64,000 bases of DNA from Spirosoma sp. (GTDB lineage: Bacteria > Bacteroidota > Bacteroidia > Cytophagales > Spirosomataceae): contig NZ_JAPLET010000030.1 in the NCBI RefSeq assembly GCF_026391055.1, forward strand, positions 372,001-436,000. The letters run 5' to 3'. The translations under genes and the position numbers were made by a program. Numbering within the stretch: position 1 is the stretch's first letter; every line of letters begins with the position of its first letter. Below are positions 53,921-62,306 of the stretch, in pieces. The notes beneath the pieces were generated by a model that did no database searches, was not told the DNA's origin, and saw nothing but the letters and a program-made list of their open reading frames with translations.

Positions 53921-56900
53921 TTAGAATTGCAGATTAGCGCCTACGGTGAACGTCCGTGGGTTCGGGTAGTGGCCCGTGTCCACGTTCATGAGTTTGATGC
54001 TGTTGTTGAAGGCCCCGATTTCAGGGTCATAGCCCGAGTAGTTGGTGAACGTTTTGAGGTTCTGGATTGACCCGTACACCCGCAGATTAGTAATCTTCAC
54101 TTTGCTCAGCAGCGTGCGGGGAAGCCGGTAACCCAGCGTTATGTTCTGGATACGGGCATACGATGCGTCCTCCACATACCGGTCCGACATAGCCGTGTTA
54201 TTCTTGTTGGTGTTCGTGAAGCGCGGCAGACTTCCGTTCGGGTTGGATTCGGTAAACCGATCCGTTACCGTGTTAAGTTGGTTGGTGTAGGCATTGTTCA
54301 GCCCTTCCAACTGCCAGCGCAGGAAGTTGTAGGCTTTGGCGCCCTGGCTTCCCTGAAAGAATAACGTGAAATCGAAATCCCCGTAGTTCAGCGTATTGGT
54401 AAAGCCCCAGGTGAACTTCGGCAGCGGGCTGCCAATGAAGGTCAGGTCCTGCGCGTCGATCTTCTTGTCGCCGTTGATGTCTTTGTACCGGATGTCGCCC
54501 AGCCAGGTTTCGGTCTGATTCACTTTGTAGCCGAACTGCGGCAGGCTGGCATCCAGATCGGCCTGCGTACGGAACAAACCGTCCGTTACTAATCCCCAAA
54601 ATGAGCCAACAGGCGTGCCCGGCGTGGTGTGCGTAATCAGGTAGTTGTTGTAGTATACCTTACCATCGAGCGCCGATGCAGCACTGGCAGCCCGGTCGTA
54701 CCGGTTGGTAAACTGCGTGAAAACGACGTTGCTCTTCCAGCTGAAGTTACCTTTCTTGATGTTGGTCGTAGTCAGGCCAATGTCGACACCCGTGTTGGTC
54801 ATCTGACCGGCATTGCCCAGCGGTGCTTTCAGGTCGTCCCACTGGTCGCCTACCCCGATCAGGTTAGGGCCGGTCAGGAAGATGATCATATCGGACGTTA
54901 CTTTCTTATACACATCAATGGTCGCGTCGATGCGGCCGTTAAAGAAGCCGAGGTCAACACCGGCGTTGGCCGTCTTCACGGATTCCCATTTCAGGTTCGG
55001 GTTCGGAATACCGTTGATCATGTTCGACGAGCCGAAGCCCACCGGACCGGAGAAGAACTGAACTGCACCCACGTAGGCCGGGTTCGGTGCGCCACCGGGA
55101 AAGTTCTGATTACCCACAATACCGTAGCCGATACGGGCTTTGGCATAGGTCAGCACTTTCGAAATATCGCCTTTCATGAACTTCTCGTTCGAGATTGTCC
55201 AGCCCGCCGACACACCGGGGAAATACCCCCAGCGGTTGTTAGGACCGAAGTTCGACGAACCATCGGCGCGGAAACTAGCCGAAACCGAGTAGCGGTCATC
55301 GTAGGTATAGTTAGCCCGGGCGAAGTACGAGTCCATAGCCCACTGCCCTTTACCACCGCTCAGACCCCAGGTTGTCTGGTCGGAGCTACCCGTGTTCAGG
55401 TCAAAGATGTTGGCCTGCAAATCCACTTTCGTACCCGAAATCGACTGGTAGTACGAGTTCTGCGCCTGGTGACCCAGCGTAGCCTGAATGCCGTGCTTCT
55501 TGAAATACAGGTTGTAGTTCAGGTAGTTGGTGATCGAGTAGTAATAGCTGTCGGACCGGGAGTCGATCAGTTTGCTACGGAACGACGTACCACCCACGTT
55601 ACCGGCTTTCTGGAACGCAATGTTGTTATCCTGTCCCAGCGAGTACGACAGTTCGTTACGCAACGACAGCCCTTTCAGCAGCTGAAATTCAGCATAGAGG
55701 CTACCGAACACGTTGTTTGAGGTCTTAGTATTGCCCCGGAACTGGCTGTTACCGACCAGGTTGGCGTTGTTGTATTGCACCCCACCGACGGTTTGACCGC
55801 CACCCCACGAACCGTCGAGATTTTTAACGGGAATCAGCGGGCTGGTCGATGCTCCCCACCAGATGGTACCTTCGGCAGCATCGGCCAGCGATACGTTCTG
55901 GATACTGCGCGATACGTTGGCGCTCAGACCCACTTTAACCCAGCTCTTCAACTGTGTATCGAGGCTAAATCGCGACGAATACCGTTTGAAGTCCGAACCA
56001 AGCAGAATCCCTTTGTTGTCGAAGTAATTCAGCGACAGGTAGTAGGTCGTCTTGTCCCGTCCACCCGAGAAGCTCAGCTGGTGGTTGTTAATTTTACCCT
56101 GCTGGAACATCGCTTCCTGCCAGTCGGTGCCGGGCCCGAGCAGATCGGGATTTTTGAACTCGTCGGCAACTGGGTTACCAATGATCGGCAGCACTTCGTT
56201 TTGATAACGAGCAAAATCGGGCAGCTTCATCAGGTTCAGCCGACGAGCCACTTCCGAAACGCCGGTGTACATTTCGTAGTTGATCTTGCCTTCGCCCTGC
56301 TTGCCTTTCTTGGTCGTCACCATAATAACGCCGTTAGCCGCCTGCGAACCATAGATAGCCTGCGCTGAGGCATCTTTCAATACGTCGATCGACTCAATAT
56401 CGTTGGGGTTCAGCATGGCCATCACGCTGTTTCCGGTTTGGCCATCGCCACCACCCAGACCGGCATAGCCCGTGCTGTTTGATGTGTTACCACCCACGAA
56501 AGGCACACCGTCGATCACGAACAGTGGGTCATTGCTGTTGATGGACGTCACCCCGCGCACTTTCACCGATACACCACCGCCCGGCTGACCGCCGTTGCTG
56601 GTTACCGTTACACCGGCCGCTTTACCCTGCAAAAGCTGGTCAATACCGGCTGCCGGAATGTCTTTCAGATCGGCGGCTTTTACTGTTGTGATGGATGAGG
56701 TAACATCCGACCGTTTAGCCGTACCGTATCCGATAACGACCACTTCGTCCAGCGACTGATCGCCGGTTTGGAGGGTGATGTTGAGCGTTGTGCGGCTACC
56801 AACCTCAACCTCCTGCGTTTTCATCCCGATAAACGAGATCACCAGCACTTTAGCACCGGCGGGCATATTGATCGAGAAGGCTCCGTTTACGTCCGTCGTC

Positions 56901-57148
56901 GTTCCCAACTGCGTGCCCTTCACCGATACTGTAGCACCGGGCAATGTATTTCCTTTTTCGTCGGATACCGTCCCTTTTATCAGGACTTTCACATCCGACT
57001 GGATGTCGATGCGCGTTTTCGCACCCCTGTTTGTGGCCAGAACAGCCGGATTGTCCAACTGGGCTAATCTGGGTGCGGTTCGATCCTGAGCGTGGACAGT
57101 AAGCCAGCTACTCAGGACAAACGCGCCTGAAAGCATATGTTTAATCAT
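53921..57148 (-). CDS. SusC/RagA TonB-linked outer-membrane receptor (mannan locus)
   Basis: 1075 residues. Signal peptide (MLSGAFVLSSWLTVHAQD), CarboxypepD-like domain (IKGTVSDEKGNTLPGATVSV), TonB box LDEVVVIGYGTAKRSDVTSS, plug (VKVRGVTSINSNDPLFVIDG, IDVLKDASAQAIYGSQAANG), barrel, end PRTFTVGANLQF. No STN domain, so control is likely through the two-component system upstream rather than sigma/FecR. It should import manno-oligosaccharides released by the GH26 enzyme. Confidence 0.95.
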   Translation of the reverse strand: MIKHMLSGAFVLSSWLTVHAQDRTAPRLAQLDNPAVLATNRGAKTRIDIQSDVKVLIKGTVSDEKGNTLPGATVSVKGTQLGTTTDVNGAFSINMPAGAKVLVISFIGMKTQEVEVGSRTTLNITLQTGDQSLDEVVVIGYGTAKRSDVTSSITTVKAADLKDIPAAGIDQLLQGKAAGVTVTSNGGQPGGGVSVKVRGVTSINSNDPLFVIDGVPFVGGNTSNSTGYAGLGGGDGQTGNSVMAMLNPNDIESIDVLKDASAQAIYGSQAANGVIMVTTKKGKQGEGKINYEMYTGVSEVARRLNLMKLPDFARYQNEVLPIIGNPVADEFKNPDLLGPGTDWQEAMFQQGKINNHQLSFSGGRDKTTYYLSLNYFDNKGILLGSDFKRYSSRFSLDTQLKSWVKVGLSANVSRSIQNVSLADAAEGTIWWGASTSPLIPVKNLDGSWGGGQTVGGVQYNNANLVGNSQFRGNTKTSNNVFGSLYAEFQLLKGLSLRNELSYSLGQDNNIAFQKAGNVGGTSFRSKLIDSRSDSYYYSITNYLNYNLYFKKHGIQATLGHQAQNSYYQSISGTKVDLQANIFDLNTGSSDQTTWGLSGGKGQWAMDSYFARANYTYDDRYSVSASFRADGSSNFGPNNRWGYFPGVSAGWTISNEKFMKGDISKVLTYAKARIGYGIVGNQNFPGGAPNPAYVGAVQFFSGPVGFGSSNMINGIPNPNLKWESVKTANAGVDLGFFNGRIDATIDVYKKVTSDMIIFLTGPNLIGVGDQWDDLKAPLGNAGQMTNTGVDIGLTTTNIKKGNFSWKSNVVFTQFTNRYDRAASAASALDGKVYYNNYLITHTTPGTPVGSFWGLVTDGLFRTQADLDASLPQFGYKVNQTETWLGDIRYKDINGDKKIDAQDLTFIGSPLPKFTWGFTNTLNYGDFDFTLFFQGSQGAKAYNFLRWQLEGLNNAYTNQLNTVTDRFTESNPNGSLPRFTNTNKNNTAMSDRYVEDASYARIQNITLGYRLPRTLLSKVKITNLRVYGSIQNLKTFTNYSGYDPEIGAFNNSIKLMNVDTGHYPNPRTFTVGANLQF

Positions 57149-57233
57149 AAGATAATTAATTGAAAAGCAACAATATAGAGCAAGTAGGAAAATTAAATTT
57201 TAGCGTATCTGACAGGGTGGCCTTTCCTGAAAA

Positions 57234-59012
57234 TTACGCAGCTGAAGTGATTACGGGTGATTCCTTCTTTACGGGCAGCGAGATCATAACGGACGTTCCT
57301 TTACCTTCTTCGCTCTGCCACATGACCTGCCCGCCGAGGTAGGCAATCCGTGAATTAATATTGGCAATGCCGTTTCCCCGGACCGGCATGTTCTCAAAAT
57401 CGCCCCCTTTCCCATCATCATCGACACTGATCAGGGTTGTTTCGTCGCTGGCCATTAGCTGAACGGTAATGGTATGCGCATTGGCGTGTTTTAGGGCATT
57501 GTTCAATAGTTCCTGCACCACCCGATAGAGCATGACGGAGGATTCATCATCCAGGGCCGGTACTTCGCCATAGTGTTCCAGAATCAGCCGGGTTTGATTG
57601 ACCAGATTTAACTTTTGCACCAAATCTTCCAAAGCCGGAATTAAGCCGAATGTTGATAAGGCATATGGGCGTAAATTATTGGATATCAGTCGAGTTTCGG
57701 TACAGGCTTCATCTAAAAACTGGTTTAATGGTTCTTTTACGGATAAGGGTAACTGTTCCTGGTGTGCTTCGACAAACAGCTTGATTCTCGACAGTTGGAT
57801 ACCCAGCCCATCGTGCAGGTCGCGGGCAATGCGGCTGCGTTCGCCCTCCTGCCCTTCGATCATGGCCCGCAGCGATTTAAGCTCTAACTGCCGAATTTGC
57901 TGCTGAGCAATAACGGTCTCCTGATGCGCGATCAGCTTTTGCTGGCGACGCAGAAACACCAGTGCACCCACGCCCAAAACACTAATAATCAGTCCAATAC
58001 CTAACATTGAGTTCAGCACGCGCTGGCTGTGACTTTGTTCTTCAACCAGCTGTTTCTCTACAGCCAGCGTTTTAATTTGACTATCTAACTCCTGTAACCG
58101 AATACTTTTAGTCTGTTCCGACGTGTAAAACTGTGTTGTAAAATCCAGCGCCTTCAACGAAGCCTCGTACGCATTTTTGTGATCGCCCATCCGCGAGTAA
58201 CTATCCGCCATGTGTTTGGACAACTCCCTCAGCATAGTCACATTATTCTCGTTCTCAGCCAGTTGATAACTCTTCCGATATTCTACGATAGCCTCTTTCG
58301 ACTGGTTTCTGAACTGGTTGACTATGCCCAGGTAGAAATGATTCAGCGCTATCAGCCAGTTGATTTTCAGCCGCTGTGCTATCACCAAACTCCGACTAGC
58401 AAAATACTGCGCCGAATCCGGCTGCTTGATCCGGGAATAGGTACTGGCCAGCAAATTCAGCGCATACGCCTGCGAATAGGCCAGTTTGTGCTGTTCGCTC
58501 ATCTGTTCGGTTTCGCGCAATGCTGCTAGTAATCCACCGGGTATCGGTTCCTTCTTCTGGTCAATATCGGCTAGCCCCAGCCGGCATTCGATCACCTTCG
58601 GAATGTTGTGCGTCCGTTCGAAATACTGACGCGCTTTTTTCAGGTACTTCTCGGCGTAGGGCTGCATGAACTCGTCATGCGTGTAATAATCGCCAATAAC
58701 AATGTGCTCATTGTAATACCCCAGCGAATCGCCCAACAGGCTGTAGTACTTCAGGCTGTTGAAAAAGGCATCCATCGTATACTTGTTGTAGCCATACTGC
58801 TGGTGATACTGCCACCCCAGATTATCATACGACCGGGCCACCTCGCCATACTTCCGGTCCTTCGCCAACACACTGATTTGCCTTTTCAGACTGTCGATTG
58901 ACGACGAAGCCGACAACGCCCATCCCTGCCGAGACCTGCCACTCACTCCAAGGAGCAGGATGACCAGTATCCATCTTTTTTGATGCAGGAAAAACCCGGA
59001 ATTGGACGACAT
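57234..59012 (-). CDS. TPR-sensor histidine kinase (HisKA_3 type)
   Basis: 592 residues. Signal peptide, then a periplasmic row of TPR-like helices (about 40-300: VARSYDNLGWQYHQQYGYNK, YALNLLASTYSRIKQPDSAQ), a coiled coil, one TM near 336-353 (GLIISVLGVGALVFLRRQQK). The HisKA_3 core has His400 (RIARDLHDGLGIQLSRIKLF) and the ATPase has YRVVQELLNNALKHANAHTI and GNGIANINSRIAYLGG. It is the partner of the NarL-type regulator 27 bp upstream. The pair stands 85 bp before the mannan susC gene on the same strand, so it may control that locus; this is inference. Confidence 0.9.
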   Translation of the reverse strand: MSSNSGFFLHQKRWILVILLLGVSGRSRQGWALSASSSIDSLKRQISVLAKDRKYGEVARSYDNLGWQYHQQYGYNKYTMDAFFNSLKYYSLLGDSLGYYNEHIVIGDYYTHDEFMQPYAEKYLKKARQYFERTHNIPKVIECRLGLADIDQKKEPIPGGLLAALRETEQMSEQHKLAYSQAYALNLLASTYSRIKQPDSAQYFASRSLVIAQRLKINWLIALNHFYLGIVNQFRNQSKEAIVEYRKSYQLAENENNVTMLRELSKHMADSYSRMGDHKNAYEASLKALDFTTQFYTSEQTKSIRLQELDSQIKTLAVEKQLVEEQSHSQRVLNSMLGIGLIISVLGVGALVFLRRQQKLIAHQETVIAQQQIRQLELKSLRAMIEGQEGERSRIARDLHDGLGIQLSRIKLFVEAHQEQLPLSVKEPLNQFLDEACTETRLISNNLRPYALSTFGLIPALEDLVQKLNLVNQTRLILEHYGEVPALDDESSVMLYRVVQELLNNALKHANAHTITVQLMASDETTLISVDDDGKGGDFENMPVRGNGIANINSRIAYLGGQVMWQSEEGKGTSVMISLPVKKESPVITSAA

Positions 59013-59039
59013 CTATTTACCGAATACAACCGTTATGGC

Positions 59040-59687
59040 TCAATCAATGTACTGCATTTCCATGGCCGTCTTAATCAGCAGCGCCGTGTTAGGTACGCCG
59101 AATTTCATCAGTAAACTGCTACGATGAAATTCAACGGCTTTAGCACTAACAAAAAGTTGCGCAGCCATCTGCTGGGTTGTCAGCCCCTGCGACATCAGTG
59201 TCAGCACTTCCGTTTCGCGGGGTGTCAGGTTTGGTTTAATACCTACACCTGCTGCCGGTTTTTTCGTTTTAGGGCTATCATTCAGCAGTATGTGCATGAT
59301 GGTTTCATTGAAATACTGCTTCTCATGATAAACCGTCTGAATAGCCTGCAATAGCTCTGTTTTGGTTGTATTCTTAAGTAAATATCCTTTCGCTCCTTTC
59401 TTCACAACCCGTTTAATCAGACTGGCATCATCGTGCATGGTTAAGGCAACCACTTTAGTCTTTGGATAGCTTCGGGTAATGTGCTCGCAAAGGTTAAGAC
59501 CATCTTCAATTTGTGGAAACGATATGTCCAGCAATACGACATCCACCGCTTCTTCACTCAACCGCTCAATCACCGATGGCACCGTATAACAGCGCTCGGT
59601 CACCTGAATATCCGATGAGCCAGAAATGAGCGATGCGATACCCTCGACAAAGACATTATGGTCATCCGCAATCAGTACCCGTATCAT
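59040..59687 (-). CDS. NarL/LuxR family response regulator
   Basis: 215 residues. Receiver domain with acidic pocket IRVLIADDHNVFVEGI, phospho-acceptor Asp54 (VDVVLLDISFPQIEDG) and the conserved Lys in KGAKGYLLKNTTK. The C-terminal LuxR-type helix-turn-helix (NLTPRETEVLTLMSQGLTTQ, MAAQLFVSAKAVEFHRSSLL) binds DNA. It forms a two-gene unit with the TPR kinase, as is usual for HisKA_3 kinases. Possible target: the mannan locus directly downstream. Confidence 0.94.
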   Translation of the reverse strand: MIRVLIADDHNVFVEGIASLISGSSDIQVTERCYTVPSVIERLSEEAVDVVLLDISFPQIEDGLNLCEHITRSYPKTKVVALTMHDDASLIKRVVKKGAKGYLLKNTTKTELLQAIQTVYHEKQYFNETIMHILLNDSPKTKKPAAGVGIKPNLTPRETEVLTLMSQGLTTQQMAAQLFVSAKAVEFHRSSLLMKFGVPNTALLIKTAMEMQYID

Positions 59688-60098
59688 GTAATGTATTAGT
59701 TCGTATACGTTAAAAATAAGCTACAGAGGCAGACAATCTGTTAATCCGCACGATATCAACCCTTCTTATTACCTATCTTTTTCTTGCCAGCTTACAAAAA
59801 CGAGCTTCTAAAATTTGACTCGCTTACTATTAACTTGTACGATACAGCTAAATAGAATTTTGTTTAGCAAAAGTAGGACTAACTACACGATGTATAGAAT
59901 AGTGAAAACCCAACGAACTATAAATTTAGGGAAAACCCTATAGAGATACACTGCTAATGTGGGTAAAATTTTTGGGTCCAGCGAGTGGAAATGAAACCAG
60001 TAATTGCCTTTTGTGAAGCTGTTGGGGTATTGGTGAATCAGCTGCCTCGTACGCCAGACCTACGTTTGGTAACTCTCAGCGGGCACCGGGCTGACGGC
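59688..60098. other. Gene-free region upstream of the NarL-type regulator
   Basis: 411 bp with low coding character. TAGGGAAAACCCTA (59927-59940) is a perfect 5-bp inverted repeat about 240 bp before the regulator start. A 39-codon plus-strand frame (59991-60110) overlaps the next gene and has no support. No RNA gene was recognised. Confidence 0.45.
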
Positions 60099-60389
60099 TT
60101 ATTTTCTTGAAGATATAGTCTGACTAATAACGCTGGCAGAATCAATTTGACTGGCGTTTCTCCAGCTTGAATCAGTAGGTAGTACCATCGGTGCACAGTC
60201 GTCGAGTCGCTGCTGAAGTTCCTTTATAATTTTTTCCTGCTGGCTAGTATTTCGTTGAAGATCAATGGCAGAATCTGCTAAGCGCTGGTTCCGACGTTTG
60301 GCTACACTAAACAGGGCCACCATCCCCAGCAGTAACAGAAGTACGGCTGCTGTGAGCGAATAGGTTGCTCTTCGGTTTACAGCTGGCAT
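60099..60389 (-). CDS. Small membrane-anchored coiled-coil protein, hypothetical
   Basis: 96 residues from the ATG at 60387-60389 (MPAVNRRATYSL); an upstream TTG at 60401 is less likely. One N-terminal membrane segment (YSLTAAVLLLLLGMVALFSV), a basic edge (AKRRNQR), then a probable coiled coil (SAIDLQRNTSQQEKIIKELQ) and a Ser/Thr-rich end. I do not recognise a family. It follows the DUF4136 gene on the same strand but behind a terminator. Confidence 0.55.
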   Translation of the reverse strand: MPAVNRRATYSLTAAVLLLLLGMVALFSVAKRRNQRLADSAIDLQRNTSQQEKIIKELQQRLDDCAPMVLPTDSSWRNASQIDSASVISQTISSRK

Positions 60390-60436
60390 AGGGTATAACA
60401 AAGTGACAAATTAAGCAAATTTACCCGGCCATAAAA

Positions 60437-60466
60437 AAGCCTGCCAACCGTTGGGCTGACAGGCTT
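60437..60466 (-). terminator. Intrinsic terminator after the DUF4136 gene
   Basis: On the minus strand AAGCCTG pairs with CAGGCTT, with further pairing inside, followed by T6. It is 22 bp past the stop of the DUF4136 gene. Confidence 0.85.
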
Positions 60467-60488
60467 ACTATTTTCTATACTTTACCAA

Positions 60489-61058
60489 TTATCGGGCAGC
60501 ACCGTAATCCTGTCCAGCGCTTTCGGGAAAGTTTTTCATAATGCTAGTGACCGTTTCGCGGAAAGCCTGATCACGATCACGTTCCTTGTTGCGGGTGTTC
60601 AGCTGACCGGTAGCCCAGCCCTGCCAGATGATGTCGTTGGTGCGGGCATCCGATACGTTAACAACTACCCTGTTTTCTTCGTACTGACGGGAGTATACGT
60701 TGTTTCCCATACCACCGTACCACCACGAATAAGGCGAATACATGTTGTTAGATTGAATCTGCTGCTTGTCTTTAGAGTCCATAAAGAACCGGACAACCAG
60801 ATCGGCTTCGCCCTGCGTTACAGGCTTGTAGCCACGTGCCTTGAGCGATTGATCGAGGGCATCAGCAATACGACGCTGGTTGAGGTTACTGCCTACGATA
60901 GGGTCGGCATTCCGCTGACGGTCTGCTTCAATGCGATAGGTGGCAAACTGCCGAACGTTCACCTTCGGGTCGTAATCGTACTTGACCGTAATGGCCGGAG
61001 CGCAGGACGCCAGCGTACCGGCGACGAACAAACTGGTGATTATGTGGGTAAGTTTCAT
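60489..61058 (-). CDS. DUF4136 lipoprotein
   Basis: 189 residues. The lipobox is AGTLASC (Cys19). Family core: VKYDYDPKVNVRQFATYRIE, RRIADALDQSLKARGYKPVT, EADLVVRFFMDSKDKQQI, NRVVVNVSDARTNDIIWQGW. Such lipoproteins are predicted to sit at the outer membrane; their role is not known. Monocistronic, with its own terminator. Confidence 0.9.
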   Translation of the reverse strand: MKLTHIITSLFVAGTLASCAPAITVKYDYDPKVNVRQFATYRIEADRQRNADPIVGSNLNQRRIADALDQSLKARGYKPVTQGEADLVVRFFMDSKDKQQIQSNNMYSPYSWWYGGMGNNVYSRQYEENRVVVNVSDARTNDIIWQGWATGQLNTRNKERDRDQAFRETVTSIMKNFPESAGQDYGAAR

Positions 61059-61256
61059 TTTGTTGAATCGTTAGTTGGTATCGAACCGATAAATAAACGC
61101 TTAAAAATAGCCGTTCGTATATCACAACTAAATAACTAAATCCAGGTCGTATTCGTTCAGGAAAGCCAGTGATTTGAAAGGCGTGCTACGCATCATAAAC
61201 AGTTGATTATCAAAGCCATCTTTATCATTAAGCTTTTTTAACAGACTCTTAATCGT

Positions 61257-61302
61257 ATAACAGAAAAGCCACTACCCTGTTGAGTAGCGGCTTTTCTGTT
61301 AT
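61257..61302 (-). terminator. Terminator of the atpA-atpG operon
   Basis: Two 19-bp arms (61257-61275, 61284-61302) are complementary with one mismatch around an 8-nt loop. On the minus strand the right arm holds GGCTTTTCTGTTAT. It starts 18 bp after the atpG stop. Confidence 0.85.
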
Positions 61303-61319
61303 ACAATAAATCGTTGGAA

Positions 61320-62213
61320 TTAAGAAGCGCTTGCCAGTGCTTCGGCACCACCCACGATTTCGAGAATCTCGGTCGTAATGGCCGCCTGACGAGTCCGGTT
61401 GTAAACCAGACGCAGTTCTTTGAGCAGTTCACCAGCATTTTCAGTTGCTTTATCCATAGCGGTCATCCGGGCACCATGTTCTGATGCATTCGAATCCAGC
61501 ACCGCTTTGTACAGCTGAATTTTAATTGTTTTCGGGATCAGTTCAGTAATGATCTCTACCTCCGATGGTTCAAAGATGTAGTTGACAGAAGCCGCTGCAA
61601 CGCCCGAACCCGGCTTGTCGGCCGAAACTATAGGAAGCATCTGCTCAGTCCGAACAATCTGCATGGCCGCATTTTTGAACTCATTGTAGATTACCTCAAC
61701 AATGTCGTAGCGACCGTTGGCAAAGCCTTCCATGGCTTCTTCGGCGGCCGTACGTACGGTGGCAAAACTCAGCGAACCGAACGCATCAACGTGCGAAGTG
61801 TTGACCTTAAAGCCCCGACGCTGAAAAGCTTCAGCACCTTTCTTACCAATGGCCATAATCTCAACGTTGCCGGAACGAGCCTGAGCCGAATATTTCTCAT
61901 CAATCAGCGTCAGAGCCGCTTTCACCACGTTTGTGTTGAAGGCACCGCACAGCCCCCGATCGGAGGTGACCACAATCAACAGAACGCGACCGATAGACCG
62001 TGTCTGCTTGTACGGATTCTCCGACGCGGTCTCTGCACCGGCAGAAACGGTTCCGAGCATCTGGCTCAATTTCTGAGCGTAAGGCCGCAGTTGCGTAATG
62101 TTATCCTGTGCCCGGCGCAACTTGGCAGCCGCCACCATTTTCATGGCTTTGGTTATCTGTTGGGTCGAGTTGATCGACGAAATCCGGGCGCGTACTTCTT
62201 TTAGTGAGGCCAT
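61320..62213 (-). CDS. atpG: ATP synthase F1 subunit gamma
   Basis: 297 residues, usual length. The N-terminal helix MASLKEVRARISSINSTQQI and TKAMKMVAAAKLRRAQDNIT, the VTSDRGLCGAFNTNVVKAAL motif and the C-terminal helix MTAMDKATENAGELLKELRL with YNRTRQAAITTEILEIVGGA are diagnostic. It is the rotor shaft of F1. It follows atpA; the 93-bp spacer is filled by an intra-operon repeat that runs up to the ATG. Confidence 0.97.
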   Translation of the reverse strand: MASLKEVRARISSINSTQQITKAMKMVAAAKLRRAQDNITQLRPYAQKLSQMLGTVSAGAETASENPYKQTRSIGRVLLIVVTSDRGLCGAFNTNVVKAALTLIDEKYSAQARSGNVEIMAIGKKGAEAFQRRGFKVNTSHVDAFGSLSFATVRTAAEEAMEGFANGRYDIVEVIYNEFKNAAMQIVRTEQMLPIVSADKPGSGVAAASVNYIFEPSEVEIITELIPKTIKIQLYKAVLDSNASEHGARMTAMDKATENAGELLKELRLVYNRTRQAAITTEILEIVGGAEALASAS

Positions 62214-62306
62214 TTTTTTAAGTAGTTAGGAGCGGGGAGCGAGGAGAGAGAATATGGGTACCGAATGGCTCCTCAATTCTCACTCCTGGCTACTAACTCC
62301 TTAAAA
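62214..62306 (-). repeat. Intra-operon repeat element, copy 2 (GAGGAGCCATTCGG family)
   Basis: Read on the minus strand, the core GAGGAGCCATTCGG (62261-62274) is followed by CTCTCCTCGCTCC and CTCCTAACTACTTAAAAAAA, then the atpG ATG. This is the same core, order and A-run ending as copy 1 (13537-13657), again between gene 1 and gene 2 of an operon and pointing the same way as transcription. Confidence 0.75.

Noticed and set aside
59991..60110. 39-codon plus-strand frame starting MKPVIAFCEAVG
   Set aside because: Overlaps the 3' end of the coiled-coil gene on the other strand; no recognisable domain or conserved context.
61128..61196. Minus-strand micro-frame MMRSTPFKSLAFLNEYDLDL between atpG terminator and DUF4136 gene
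   Set aside because: Reads protein-like and the frame continues upstream without a start codon, but it is too short to assign and has no recognised relative. Could be a remnant; not reported as a gene.
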